DNA of 64,000 bases from DATKJY01 sp964540105 (GTDB lineage: Bacteria; Zixibacteria; MSB-5A5; GN15; FEB-12): contig CAZILL010000001.1 in the NCBI GenBank assembly GCA_964540105.1, positions 496,001 to 560,000 on the forward strand. Reading direction: 5' to 3'. Below the pieces are notes generated by a model that saw nothing but the letters and a program-made list of their open reading frames with translations, did not search any database and was not told the DNA's origin. Below are positions 16,556-25,584 of this stretch, in pieces; within the stretch, counting starts at the first letter, position 1; the number at the start of each line of letters is the position of its first letter. The position numbers and the translations under genes were made by a program.

Positions 16556-17065
16556 ATGCATCTGGCCGACGACCAAATTCAGGAGCATCTTGACGGCAGG
16601 CGCAAGTTGCCTGCGTCAGACTTGGCTCACCCGGAATCCTGCCCAGCCTGTAGGCAGGCGTTCGAGGCCTATCGCTTACTGTTTGCTGATCTGGCGACTT
16701 TCAAACAGCCAGAGCTTTCGGCCACATTCGCCGACACAGTAATGCGGCGACTCCTCATCGTATCTCCGGCTCCGGACAGAATTCCTTCCCGCTGGTCTGG
16801 CGTTGCCATAACTGCTGCTGGATGGGCCATGTTCGCTGTGGCAGCTGTCCTCACGCTGACATTAGCCGACCCAGAGTTCGTCCAAAAAGTGACCGTCGGC
16901 ATGAGAGCATCGATCCAGTCCGTCGAAGCGGCGCTTCGTAATTCCGCCGGGTCAGTCACCTCCGAGTTGAACACCAAGCCCTTGATGCTCCTGTTCTCGG
17001 TTCTCACATTTACTGGTGTTGCGCTCCTTGATCGCGTAATAATTCGCCTCAGAAGGACGCAGTGA
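16556..17065 (+). CDS. Membrane anti-sigma factor with zinc-finger-like N-terminus
   Basis: I start at the ATG at 16556, giving MHLADDQIQEHLDGRR, the usual opening of these anti-sigma factors; the frame is also open from 16535 within the sigma gene. The cytoplasmic part holds a H-x3-C-x2-C motif (HPESCPAC) of the zinc-binding anti-sigma type that clamps ECF sigma factors. Two hydrophobic segments follow, VAITAAGWAMFAVAAVLTLTL (about 82-102) and PLMLLFSVLTFTGVALLDRVII (about 141-162), so the protein is inner-membrane with a short external loop. Total 169 residues. Its position directly after the sigma gene supports the pairing. Unlike single-pass anti-sigmas it ends in a cytoplasmic Arg-rich tail. 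Confidence 0.85.
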   Translation: MHLADDQIQEHLDGRRKLPASDLAHPESCPACRQAFEAYRLLFADLATFKQPELSATFADTVMRRLLIVSPAPDRIPSRWSGVAITAAGWAMFAVAAVLTLTLADPEFVQKVTVGMRASIQSVEAALRNSAGSVTSELNTKPLMLLFSVLTFTGVALLDRVIIRLRRTQ

Positions 17066-17127
17066 TTCATCACGCTTCTTGGTCGAGCTGAGCTTGCCGC
17101 TCGATAATCAACGGCTTATGAAAACAC

Positions 17128-17159
17128 AAGAGCCTCTGGCGCTACGGCCAAAGGCTCTT
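17128..17159. terminator. Bidirectional terminator between convergent operons
   Basis: Stem AAGAGCCTCTGGC / GCCAAAGGCTCTT, 13 bp with one mismatch, loop 6. It follows the anti-sigma stop on the plus strand and the dockerin gene stop on the minus strand (where it is followed by GTGTTTTC). It closely matches 15364-15394. Confidence 0.75.
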
Positions 17160-17183
17160 CTTGATTGTACAGGATGGTTGTGT

Positions 17184-17798
17184 TCAGGGGCACATCGGCA
17201 AAGGCGCCGCCCCACTCAGATAATCGATCAGGGCAAAAAGATCAGAAATGTCAATCGTGCCGTCTTTGTTGACGTCGTTCTCGGGCGCACAGTTCGCAAG
17301 CGGCAGGCTCGAGCCCAGATAATCCACGACCGCAAAGACATCGGAGATATCGACCACGTCATCGGGAGAACCATCGGTGTTGCCTGTCGTGCCGAGACAA
17401 CAAGATCCAGGTGCTTGCCAGAATCCTTGATAGATCCTGTAATTTCCAGAGGATATCGCGCCAACCGCCGTCTGACCAATGGTTGAGTTCATTTGATACG
17501 AAGCCGAGATCGATGGTCCGCCGCCATTCGAGATCACCTGCCATTCGATTGAGTAAGCCGCCCCTGGATTCGACGAAGCTACGACCGGCTTTCCGGTCAG
17601 TCGGCTTGGTCCAGAAGTTGTCGTGACCGCTCGGTTCTGATTCGTGCTCGCAGGTTGCGACGCCTTCAAATCAACCGCAACCGGCCTCACTTCTTTCTGG
17701 CTACCGTCAACCTGACTTCGCCCTGCAGCCAGACTCCAGGCAAACAGAACCAGCGAGACCAAAGCGACAATCGCGCCAAGAATGTACGTTCTTCTCAT
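17184..17798 (-). CDS. Exported protein with C-terminal dockerin-like repeat pair
   Basis: ATG at 17798 is preceded by GAGGTGA and begins a signal peptide or anchor MRRTYILGAIVALVSLVLFAWSLAAG. The 204-residue protein has a Ser/Thr-rich linker, then a short domain IEWQVISNGGGPSISASYQMNSTIGQTAVGAISSGNYRIYQGFWQ commonly seen in surface proteins of these candidate phyla, and finally two calcium-binding dockerin-type repeats, GNTDGSPDDVVDISDVFAVVDYLGSSLPLANC and the related NDVNKDGTIDISDLFALIDYLSG. Dockerin repeats bind Ca2+ in D-x-N-x-D-G loops; whether a cohesin partner exists is unknown. It starts 13 bases after the S74-chaperone gene stop, so the two are co-transcribed. Confidence 0.8.
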   Translation of the reverse strand: MRRTYILGAIVALVSLVLFAWSLAAGRSQVDGSQKEVRPVAVDLKASQPASTNQNRAVTTTSGPSRLTGKPVVASSNPGAAYSIEWQVISNGGGPSISASYQMNSTIGQTAVGAISSGNYRIYQGFWQAPGSCCLGTTGNTDGSPDDVVDISDVFAVVDYLGSSLPLANCAPENDVNKDGTIDISDLFALIDYLSGAAPLPMCP

Positions 17799-17811
17799 TG
17801 TGTCACCTCGA

Positions 17812-19440
17812 CTACTTCCTGGCCAGTTGATTGGAGCCACTGTCGGGGTCAGCCTTCGCCAGCTTGGTCATCATCTCCTCCAACTTTCCGAGACGGGACG
17901 ACAATGTGGCAATCGTCACTTTGTGAGCGCTGATCTCCTGCTGCTGCTCTTTGATCGCCTCGACCAGAGCCGGCGTGAGGCGGCCGTAATCGACTGACTT
18001 GTAACCGTCCTTGTCGGTCATCACCATTTCCGGGTAGAGTTCTTCAACTTCCTGAGCGACGAAGCCGAGGTGAGTCCTATTGTCGAATCCATGATCCGGA
18101 TACTCATCAAGTTTCCAGCGGTACGTGATCCCTTGGAGCTGCATTACCCGAGCAAGCGAGCCGGACAGCGGCGCCACGTCTCTCTTATAGCGAACGTCTG
18201 AGCAGGCGCCAGCAGATCCCGTGTAACAGAGGTTTCCGTCAATCCTGACACCTTGCCCTCCGTGGAACCATCCGGAATAACCCGTGCCAAATGCCCACCC
18301 TTCTGCTGCCGGACCCGCACCCTTCGATTGTGCCACCATGCCAGTGCCTGAACTGTCAGCGACAAAGCGGCCACCGCCGAAGGTACCAAATCCGTAACCT
18401 GCGACTCCCACAGGTATTGCAGGATAACCAGTGCTACCATTTCCGGCCTGGAACTTCCCGCACGTACCTGCAGAATTCGACGCAGAGAGAGTGAAATTGG
18501 AGGTGCTACCGGCGTTGGCTAGTTTGAGGGCAGTGTTCGAACTGGTCCACACATCGAGTTTCGCCGTGGGCGAAGAACTACCTATTCCAACTTTGTCGGT
18601 TGTATCACGGCAAGTCACAAATCCACTTACTTTCGTCCAACCGCTGGCGGCAGCGGCTGTTGTCTGAAGCGTTCCATCCGGGAACCTGACACCGCCGGAA
18701 GTTGAATGAATAACACCAGCCACTTCGACTCTGTCGCCGTCTCCAGGAGCGGGCGTTCCCACGCCAAGGGATCGAGAAAGATAGACATTCCCAGAGTCCC
18801 CTTGGATCTTCACCTGTGTGATTCCAGACGCGTTCCGGAACTCCTCTCCGGTGTTTGTGCAGACAAAGAACGTATCGTACCCAATCCCATTCCACCCAAG
18901 GTACCGAAGTTCTGCCGAATTCTGCAGTGCGCTCATTGTAATCACATGGGGATTTACCAAAGTCGGATGTTTCAGACGAAGCAGACCGTTCGCGCCGGTT
19001 ACTCCGCCGCCACCGATGTACTTCGCGATACTGGCTCTCGGGACAACATAGGTCACAGTTCGAGGGGACTGTATCTCACCGTCGAAGGTAATCTCAAGCC
19101 CAAAGCCGAACATGATCCATGAAGAATCAAGAGAGACGGGATTAATGATCGTGTCGCGCACAATCCCTGTCCCGCTGGGCAAAGAAAGCTTGACCGTCGC
19201 AAGCTCTCCTTTCACCACGGCGGTTATTGTATCACAGCAGATACAGGCCCCGCCGGGAGTATACCAGCATCCTTCCAAATGATAATTGCCGTCCGTCGCC
19301 GTGACTGAAAATTGAAGCGTCGTCGTGTCACCCGAAGTACAAGCTGGACAACCCACTGGACCGGCCTGTGCACTTCCAGCCAAACAAAGGCACGCCAGGA
19401 ACAACCCTGCCAATGCCGCCATCGTTGTTGGATTTCGCAT
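17812..19440 (-). CDS. Surface fibre protein with C-terminal S74 intramolecular chaperone domain
   Basis: The start at 19440 follows GGAGGAGAG and gives a signal peptide MRNPTTMAALAGLFLACLCLAGSAQAG. The 542-residue protein has a Cys-rich N-terminus (CPACTSG, GGACICCDT), a middle of repeated beta-fibre sequence (VRFPDGTLQTT, VGIGSSSPTAKLDVW, GVAGYGFGTFGGGRFVADSSG) and a C-terminal peptidase S74/endosialidase-type chaperone: CSDVRYKRDVAPLSGSLARVMQLQGITYRWK..., HLGFVAQEVEELYPEMV, VDYGRLTPALVEAIKEQQQEI, then a coiled coil. In phage tail spikes this domain trimerises the fibre and cuts itself off at the Ser of the S-x-x-x-K-like motif (Ser-Asp-Val-Arg-Tyr-Lys here). Here it is a bacterial surface protein with a leader, in an operon with a dockerin protein. 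Confidence 0.85.
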   Translation of the reverse strand: MRNPTTMAALAGLFLACLCLAGSAQAGPVGCPACTSGDTTTLQFSVTATDGNYHLEGCWYTPGGACICCDTITAVVKGELATVKLSLPSGTGIVRDTIINPVSLDSSWIMFGFGLEITFDGEIQSPRTVTYVVPRASIAKYIGGGGVTGANGLLRLKHPTLVNPHVITMSALQNSAELRYLGWNGIGYDTFFVCTNTGEEFRNASGITQVKIQGDSGNVYLSRSLGVGTPAPGDGDRVEVAGVIHSTSGGVRFPDGTLQTTAAAASGWTKVSGFVTCRDTTDKVGIGSSSPTAKLDVWTSSNTALKLANAGSTSNFTLSASNSAGTCGKFQAGNGSTGYPAIPVGVAGYGFGTFGGGRFVADSSGTGMVAQSKGAGPAAEGWAFGTGYSGWFHGGQGVRIDGNLCYTGSAGACSDVRYKRDVAPLSGSLARVMQLQGITYRWKLDEYPDHGFDNRTHLGFVAQEVEELYPEMVMTDKDGYKSVDYGRLTPALVEAIKEQQQEISAHKVTIATLSSRLGKLEEMMTKLAKADPDSGSNQLARK

Positions 19441-20013
19441 AATACTCTCCTCCATCCTTTGGACGTTCCTATTTGATAAGGATCATGCTGTCAAACTCTG
19501 AAGTAGTTCAACGATGCACCCGATCTGTCTCCGATGCTGAAAGACGAGTTGATCGGTCAGATGCACCGATCGTATAACTATGACACGATTTGTCCGTTTC
19601 GTCAAGGAGAATGTATGATAGTCACCAATATGTCCGCGCACACTACTCTCCTTCCGGACCACATGCGCCATTGCTCGCGTGGCCCCATATGTTGAACGTT
19701 TCCCTATCGACTACAACAGTCAGTACCGGATAAGCTTGTGTTGTTACGAGAATTGTCCTCGACTTGAAGCGGTGGACAAAAAAGACCATTTTTTGGCTTG
19801 ACAGGCGATCTTTTCCGGTACTAATGTCTTAAATGCTGGCGGACGCGGAACGGGTGAATCGGCGACTGATCCACTCGCCGGTCGTACGCGGAACGGTTGG
19901 CTCGACGTCACGAACATGCAACGACCGGGGGGGCAACGCTCGCTTAACCGCGGTGACGCTCCGAAGCAGACCGAGGGACATCGGCACCCCTCTTTTCAAC
20001 GAGCGATGATCCT
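19441..20013. other. Gene-free region upstream of the S74 gene
   Basis: About 570 bases with no supported ORF. It must contain the minus-strand promoter of the S74/dockerin operon. On the plus strand TTGACA at about 19798 followed by TACTAAT resembles a promoter, but no gene follows it. Confidence 0.35.
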
Positions 20014-20565
20014 TCAACTTCCCTTCTCGCCGAAGGGAGCGATTATTTCGTAGCGATTTACGAACTGTTCGAAGTTAAGCATCCCCGGGGTTGTCCAGTA
20101 CTTCCTCAGAGGCTGCATACCCAGTTTCTGCAACAATCTGTTCGGAGCAGGGTTCTCTGAATGAGGTTCACAAAGAATCTTCTTCAATTCGAATGCCCGG
20201 AAGAAGAAGTCTATCGAGCGCTTGAAGAACCACGCCCCCAATCCCTTTTCGCGGAAACTTGTATCCCAGATGTGCAGGTGAATATTGGCATATTCGCCGT
20301 AGCTGATATTGTTGATATTCGAATGGCCGATGAGATCACCGTCGTACTCCCATCCAACATAGGAGAACCTTCGCAGGCTTGGCGCCTTCGAAAACTCCCC
20401 TTCCATCATCCTATACCATTCGTCCGTAGAGATGAGTTTGTTGCGGTCGACTCCCATAGTAGTGAGCAGGAGATCGTCCGCGTTGTGAAAATACTCGATA
20501 ACTTTCCAATGCTCATTCAGCGTCAGGGGACGGACCTGTTTACCAGTAGTCGTTAAGGGTTTCAT
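20014..20565 (-). CDS. GNAT family N-acetyltransferase
   Basis: The ATG at 20565 has AAGGA 8 bases upstream (a second ATG at 20571 is too close to it). The 183-residue product is a Gcn5-related acetyltransferase of the RimJ/Acetyltransf_3 kind: strand FSYVGWEYDGDLIGHSNINNISYGEYANIHLHIWDTSFREKGLGAWFFKRSIDFFFRAFELKKILCEPHSENPAPNRLLQKLGM. The acetyl-CoA loop is the E-K-G-L-G-A-W stretch (R/Q-x-x-G-x-G/A variant) and the ending N-x-A-x-N-R-L-L-Q-K-L-G-M is the standard final helix and strand. The substrate (protein N-terminus, antibiotic or small molecule) cannot be told. It is a single gene between unrelated neighbours. Confidence 0.88.
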   Translation of the reverse strand: MKPLTTTGKQVRPLTLNEHWKVIEYFHNADDLLLTTMGVDRNKLISTDEWYRMMEGEFSKAPSLRRFSYVGWEYDGDLIGHSNINNISYGEYANIHLHIWDTSFREKGLGAWFFKRSIDFFFRAFELKKILCEPHSENPAPNRLLQKLGMQPLRKYWTTPGMLNFEQFVNRYEIIAPFGEKGS

Positions 20566-20752
20566 AACCATGGTCCTTCTATGAATTACGGCAGCGTGAG
20601 TCAGCAGATACTATCAACCACTCCAATAAGGAATCACCAACAATCCTGTACGTGAAGTAAGCAATGCGAAGTTGCTGCCCAGAAACGTTGCTAACCTGTT
20701 GCGGCCTTGTCGAAAGCGCAAGTCGACTGATCCTCCGCTGCACCAATACCGC

Positions 20753-21292
20753 TCACCGAAACTCCCAAATAAGATTGAGCCCTACGCTTACATACGAGTA
20801 AGTCCAGTCCGTTTCGCGGTCATGCTCCCAGCGAATGTATGGATCCGCCCGTACGCCTTTCAAGCATGTTGGAACTTCACAGCCAGTCAGGATCGTAATT
20901 CCCGCAAGGTCGGCGTCAGGAACATCCAGCGAGAACCTGTCCCTGTTCGTCGCTGTGAAACCGAATCCAAGGTAGGGTGCGACGCGCAGGCGCAGGGAGT
21001 AGAGAGGATAGAACCGCTGCAGCAGGCCGATTCGGTGAAACTCAAGCTGAGAGCTGCCGACTGGAGTCTCACGCTCCCATCTGCGGTAGCCAACTTCAAA
21101 CGTCGTGGCGCCGAAAGCGCCCCAGACAATATCCGCCCGCATGCCGAGCCCGGATCCAGTATTGTGGTTCTTCAGATCAGAGTAGGTGAGCGGGATGACT
21201 TCACCTCCGACACTCACGCGCAAACCAATCGCGTCGACGGACAGGGCTGTGACGACGATGAGCATAACCGTACCAAGGGCAAACAATTTCAC
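20753..21292 (-). CDS. Small outer-membrane beta-barrel protein upstream-coupled to RND pump
   Basis: GTG start at 21292 with GGAGG 6 bases upstream and a signal peptide MKLFALGTVMLIVVTALSVDAIG. The 179-residue chain has alternating strand sequence (GLGMRADIVWGAFGATTFEVGYRRWERE, LEFHRIGLLQRFYPL, LRLRVAPYLGFGFTATNRDRFSLD, YSYVSVGLNLIWEFR) and the terminal aromatic-then-Arg end, indicating an eight- or ten-stranded barrel. A single Cys pair (GCEVPTC) could form a disulfide. It starts 18 bases after the RND permease stop on the same strand, so it is the last gene of the pump operon, though it is too small to be a TolC-type channel. No family name can be given. Confidence 0.7.
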   Translation of the reverse strand: MKLFALGTVMLIVVTALSVDAIGLRVSVGGEVIPLTYSDLKNHNTGSGLGMRADIVWGAFGATTFEVGYRRWERETPVGSSQLEFHRIGLLQRFYPLYSLRLRVAPYLGFGFTATNRDRFSLDVPDADLAGITILTGCEVPTCLKGVRADPYIRWEHDRETDWTYSYVSVGLNLIWEFR

Positions 21293-21310
21293 AAAAGACC
21301 TCCTCGCAAA

Positions 21311-24300
21311 TTAGCGTTTGTTCTCATTGAAAGCCATACCTGAGAGATTCTCCGGCGCAGCGTCACCGGAATCGATCATGGGCGGCAATAACTTGTACAT
21401 GACTGGTGTCACCAATCGGGCCAGGAAGGTGGAGCTGATCAGACCGCCGATGATGACCAGCGCCAACGGGGCGTAGAGAGGAGCTCCCTCGAGGACCAGC
21501 GGCAGCAGACCGCCGATCGCGGTCAGCGTGGTCAGAAGAATCGGAACGAACCGAATCTCACCGGCCTGCTGAATTGCGTCGTCGACGCTCATTCCCCGTT
21601 GTCTGAGCTGATTCGTAAAATCTACAAGCAGGATCGAGTTCTTGACCTCGATCCCCATGAGAGCGATGAAGCCAATCATCGAAACGAACGACAGCGTCTC
21701 TCCGCTCAAAAGCAACGCAGCCATACCCCCCACGATGCCGAGCGGAATGACCGAGGCGACGATCAGCGTGCTCTTGAATGTCTTGAATTCGAGTACCAGC
21801 ACAACCAGCATCCCGAACGCGGCGATCAGAATCGCGGTTCCGAAGCCCCCGAAACTCTCCTTGCGGCTCTCGATCTCGCCTGCAGGAATGAACTGATAGC
21901 CTGACGGAGTTTCCATTTCCTGCAATTGAGCCAGAATCTGCTTGGTGACTTTATCAGTGTTGTAACCGCTCCTGACATCGGACGTAATGGTCACGGAGCG
22001 CCTCTGCTTGTAGTGATCTATCCTTGTTGGCGAAGAATGGAAATCGAGTGTCGCGACCTGACGGAGCGGCACGTAGCCGCTGGCCAGGGAACCGACCTGG
22101 ATTCTATCAAGCAGCTCGACCGTCGGTCGCTTGTCGCGCGGCAGACCAATTACGATGTCATACTCATCGCCGTTCTCCTGGCGATACTGACCGATCGGCA
22201 GGCCCGCGACCCCGAGGCGCACGGTCCGCTGGATATCTCCCGCTGGAATACCGAGCAGGCCCGCTTTGTCTCGGTTGATGACCAGACGGAGATCGGTGCG
22301 CGGGGAGCGCATCGGATTGTATACTGACATCGTTCCTTCGGTTGCGGAGATGATCTTCTCAACTCGATCAGCGATCAGCTTCAGGGTATCGAGATTGTCA
22401 CCCGTGATGCGCAGGGCGATCGGATCCCCTCCCATTCCGTTCTCGAATTCCTTGATTTCGATCCGGGCGTCCGGGTACTTGTCGTATTGATCTCGAAGCC
22501 CGTTCAGGAACAGAGGTGTTTCGTGGGCGTCGTATGTGTCGAGGAGTACGAACAACTCACCAACATTCGGCTTCTCTCCAAGACTGACCCGATTGTAGTA
22601 GACCATCGGATTCCCCTTACCGACGTTGGTGATCACGTCTCTCTCTCCCGGCTTTCCCAGAAGCGACGCCTCGACATACCGGGCGGCTTTGTCGACCTCG
22701 GTGACAGAGCTTCCCTGCGGAGCTTCGATCGTAACTAGAAACTGCGGAATGCCGGCCTTGGGGAACAGGCTGAACCCTACGACCGGCACCAAAGCCAAAC
22801 TTCCCAGAAAGAGAATCGCGGCAACAACGACAGTGGTAATCGGTCGACTGATCGACCAATGCAGGAGGCGGCGGTATGTCCGCTCCAGTCCCCAGTTAAG
22901 CCCCTGCAGGACGCGATTTCCCTCTTTGCGCTCTTCGTTTTTCAGAAGCCAGCTGGCCAGAAAGGGGATGATCGTCAGAGAGATCAACAGCGAGGCGCCG
23001 ATCGTGTAGAGAACCGAGGCGGGCAAACTTCGGATGTAGTTCCCCGGCGCCCCGGGAAGAAAGAGCAGCGGAAGAAACGCGAACAGAAGGGTGGCAGTAC
23101 ATCCAAGGACAGCCACCCCGATCTGGCGCGTGGCCAGGATGGCTGCGTCGCGGCGGCCATGCCCGTTTCGGATGAACCTCGAGATATTCTCAACCACGAC
23201 GATGGAATCGTCGACCAGCAACCCGAGCGCAATCACGAATCCGACAATGCTCAACTGGTTGAGGCTGAAGCCCGTCAGATATAGCATCGTCGCGCCGATC
23301 GCCATCGACAGTGGGATCGAGATCATCACAATGATCGAGGCGCGCGGTCCAAGCGGAAGGAGTGTGAGGAGTACCAGGCCGATGGCGATGAGGAAATCGA
23401 CAAAGAGGTGATTGAGGCGTGAGGCAACATTGCGGGATTGATCAAAGCCGTCCGCCAATGTTACTCCAGTTGGAAGTCCTTTGGCAAAGTCGCGCATCTC
23501 GGCGTAGATGCCGTCTCGCACTTCGAATATGTTTCTTCCTTCCTGAAGGGTGGCGGTGACGAAGACGGCGCGGCGACCATTGAATCGGCCAAAATTGTTT
23601 TCGTCAGCGTGCCCCCAGGCGACATCGCCGACATCGCGAACACGCACAACCGTCCCGCCGTTGGAGCTGATCACGGTTGAGCCGATCTGTTCCAACGACT
23701 GATACCGTCCGGACGTCTCGAGATTGAAGCGACGATCGCCGACATCAACTGACCCACCTGGAATGTTTGTGTTATCACTTTGAATGGCGGCGATAATCTG
23801 ATTCAGCGGAATCTTGAGCGCCGCCACGCGTTCCAGATCGAGGGAGATGCGAACCTGGGTTTCCGGGTAACCGAGCGTCTTCGAATCCTTAACGCCGCTG
23901 ACCGCATCGATCCGATCCTTGAGCGCTTTGGCCTGTTCCTCCAGCGTCTTGTAGTCGGCCGACTCCGATACGAGCGCGCACTGCACAATATTGACATTGG
24001 TCGTGCTGAATTTGATAACTTCGAGGCTCAGCAGTTCCTGTGGGAGTTTGGTGCGCACGGCATTGACCTGCCGAAGGACAGCGTCGTGCTTCTGCTCGGC
24101 GTCGGCGCTGGCGATGAATTCAATATTCACAACAGCAACCTGATTCTCCGAAGTCGAGATGATCCGCTTGATATCCTCTAATTCTTTCAAGCTCTTCTCG
24201 ATCGGATCGACTATCAGTTGTTCGACATCGTTGGGATTCCCCCCGGGGAAAACCGCTACGATCGCGAAGGTTGGGATCGGAAAGATCGGATCCTCTGAGC

Positions 24301-24400
24301 GCGGAATGCCCATGAAGGAGGAGATTCCGAGCCCAATCAGCATTACAAACACGACAATCGTAAACTGGGGATTCTTTACCGAGAACTCTGCAAGTTTCAT
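21311..24400 (-). CDS. RND efflux pump inner-membrane permease (AcrB/MdtC-like)
   Basis: A 1029-residue RND permease, full length. Helix 1 starts at residue 12 (PQFTIVVFVMLIGLGISSFMGIPRSEDP); the two large periplasmic porter loops lie at about 35-320 and 550-850. The proton-relay aspartates are present in helix 4 (VIALGLLVDDSIVVVENISRF) and the conserved GEIRFVPILLTTLTAIGGLLPL is near the C-terminus. The sequence is of the group often annotated as MdtC/AcrB-like HAE1 pumps that export hydrophobic drugs, dyes or bile salts; a metal (CzcA) specificity is less likely. Ribosome site AGGAG 7 bases before the ATG. It lies 18 bases after its periplasmic adaptor and is followed by a small barrel gene, so adaptor-pump-barrel form an operon, probably under the TetR gene at 25585. 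Confidence 0.93.
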   Translation of the reverse strand: MKLAEFSVKNPQFTIVVFVMLIGLGISSFMGIPRSEDPIFPIPTFAIVAVFPGGNPNDVEQLIVDPIEKSLKELEDIKRIISTSENQVAVVNIEFIASADAEQKHDAVLRQVNAVRTKLPQELLSLEVIKFSTTNVNIVQCALVSESADYKTLEEQAKALKDRIDAVSGVKDSKTLGYPETQVRISLDLERVAALKIPLNQIIAAIQSDNTNIPGGSVDVGDRRFNLETSGRYQSLEQIGSTVISSNGGTVVRVRDVGDVAWGHADENNFGRFNGRRAVFVTATLQEGRNIFEVRDGIYAEMRDFAKGLPTGVTLADGFDQSRNVASRLNHLFVDFLIAIGLVLLTLLPLGPRASIIVMISIPLSMAIGATMLYLTGFSLNQLSIVGFVIALGLLVDDSIVVVENISRFIRNGHGRRDAAILATRQIGVAVLGCTATLLFAFLPLLFLPGAPGNYIRSLPASVLYTIGASLLISLTIIPFLASWLLKNEERKEGNRVLQGLNWGLERTYRRLLHWSISRPITTVVVAAILFLGSLALVPVVGFSLFPKAGIPQFLVTIEAPQGSSVTEVDKAARYVEASLLGKPGERDVITNVGKGNPMVYYNRVSLGEKPNVGELFVLLDTYDAHETPLFLNGLRDQYDKYPDARIEIKEFENGMGGDPIALRITGDNLDTLKLIADRVEKIISATEGTMSVYNPMRSPRTDLRLVINRDKAGLLGIPAGDIQRTVRLGVAGLPIGQYRQENGDEYDIVIGLPRDKRPTVELLDRIQVGSLASGYVPLRQVATLDFHSSPTRIDHYKQRRSVTITSDVRSGYNTDKVTKQILAQLQEMETPSGYQFIPAGEIESRKESFGGFGTAILIAAFGMLVVLVLEFKTFKSTLIVASVIPLGIVGGMAALLLSGETLSFVSMIGFIALMGIEVKNSILLVDFTNQLRQRGMSVDDAIQQAGEIRFVPILLTTLTAIGGLLPLVLEGAPLYAPLALVIIGGLISSTFLARLVTPVMYKLLPPMIDSGDAAPENLSGMAFNENKR

Positions 24401-24418
24401 AGCGGTCTCCTGGCTGAA

Positions 24419-25480
24419 CTACTTTACGATAGTGACACGGGCGCCATCAGAGAGTTTGGTTGCCCCGGCAGTGATCACGCTCTCAATGCCGGGCAGTTCC
24501 CCCATGATGGCGGCCTTCCCGCCGTGAAGGTACGATACCGTGACTGGCACTTTGCGAGCCGTGTTTCTCTCGGGAGTCGGGGCGAATACAAAGCCGGTGC
24601 TTCCGTCGGCCTCAACAAGGGACTCGACAGGGACGAGCGACATCTGGCCAGCCAGCGGCGGGGAAATGGTGACCTTCCCTATGAGTCCCGTCACCAGTCG
24701 ATTTTCCGACGGGACGATTCGAATTTCTATCTCATAGGTTCCGTTCATCACGTTCGGGGCGGCACCAATCTGCGAGATCACGCCCTTGATCTGTTCCCCG
24801 GGGAGAGCGTCGAATTCAATCTGCGCAGAGTCGCCAGTCTTCACTCGCATCAGGTCACGATCAGCCAGACCGGATCGCACAATCCAGCCCTTCTCATAGC
24901 CTGCCAAGATGAACACTGGAGAACCCGGGGCTGCCTGTTCGTGATCGTCCGCCAGTCGTCGGAGTATCCGGCCGGTCGACGGAGCATGTATCTCGGCGCA
25001 CTTCCGATTGAAGGCAGCGGCGCCGAGCGCGGCCTTGGCGACCTCCCAGGCGGTGGTAACATTCTGCAACTGCTCGAGTGTGATGATCGAGTCGCCATAT
25101 AGTCTGGTAAATCTCTCGAGATCTCGGGCAGTCTTGTCAAAGTTGGTTTGGGCTTGTGCCAGTAACGCGTCGAATTCAGTCAATCGAAGCGTCGCGAGCA
25201 AATCCCCTTTGACGACCTTGCTTCCCTCGTCGACCAGAACACGTTCAACAATGCCGCCAGTCTTGAACGAAAGCTGAAGTTCTTCCTTGGCTTCCAGCCG
25301 GCCAATCGCATGAACCGGTAGATCGTGACCAGAGTGCTCAACTGAGGCCACACGCACCAGCACCGGGGTCGGGGCGATCGATTCCGTCTGGCTCGAGGCC
25401 TTCGATGATGCGCCGCAACCCGTGAGAGTTAACAAGCCAATTATGGCGGAGGCCATAATGATCAATATTCTTCTCTTCAT
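24419..25480 (-). CDS. RND efflux periplasmic adaptor lipoprotein
   Basis: The ATG at 25480 has AAAGGAG about 9 bases upstream and gives a lipoprotein leader, MKRRILIIMASAIIGLLTLTGC (Cys22), so the mature protein is anchored to the inner membrane. The 353-residue sequence has the membrane-fusion-protein layout: barrel-sandwich hybrid strands GRLEAKEELQLSFKTGGIVERVLVDEGSKVVKGDLLATL, a helical hairpin (LLAQAQTNFDKTARDLERFTRLY...), the lipoyl second half APSTGRILRRLADDHEQAAPGSPVF, and the beta-barrel and membrane-proximal domains. It connects the RND permease at 21311 to an outer-membrane exit duct not encoded here. Same operon as the pump (18-base gap). Confidence 0.92.
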   Translation of the reverse strand: MKRRILIIMASAIIGLLTLTGCGASSKASSQTESIAPTPVLVRVASVEHSGHDLPVHAIGRLEAKEELQLSFKTGGIVERVLVDEGSKVVKGDLLATLRLTEFDALLAQAQTNFDKTARDLERFTRLYGDSIITLEQLQNVTTAWEVAKAALGAAAFNRKCAEIHAPSTGRILRRLADDHEQAAPGSPVFILAGYEKGWIVRSGLADRDLMRVKTGDSAQIEFDALPGEQIKGVISQIGAAPNVMNGTYEIEIRIVPSENRLVTGLIGKVTISPPLAGQMSLVPVESLVEADGSTGFVFAPTPERNTARKVPVTVSYLHGGKAAIMGELPGIESVITAGATKLSDGARVTIVK

Positions 25481-25541
25481 TTGTCTGCTCTCCTTTGTGA
25501 CCGCTTGATCACTATGATCTTCTGTGTTGCTAAACGTCGCA

Positions 25542-25562
25542 CAATTTGTAAACATCGTTCAA
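25542..25562 (-). promoter_or_regulatory. Candidate TetR operator before the pump operon
   Basis: On the minus strand this element reads TTGAACGATGTTTACAAA then TTG, 62 bases before the adaptor start codon. A near-identical element, with the same TTGA and TGTTyACAAA parts, lies before the tetR gene at 26257-26277. Shared elements at a regulator and its target usually are the operators. Confidence 0.45.
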
Positions 25563-25584
25563 TCCGGTGGCAAAAAAAATATGC

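Noticed and set aside
21599..23284. Several plus-strand ORFs opposite the RND permease
   Set aside because: High-GC antisense shadows of a clearly coding gene; rich in Arg, Gln and Gly with no domains.
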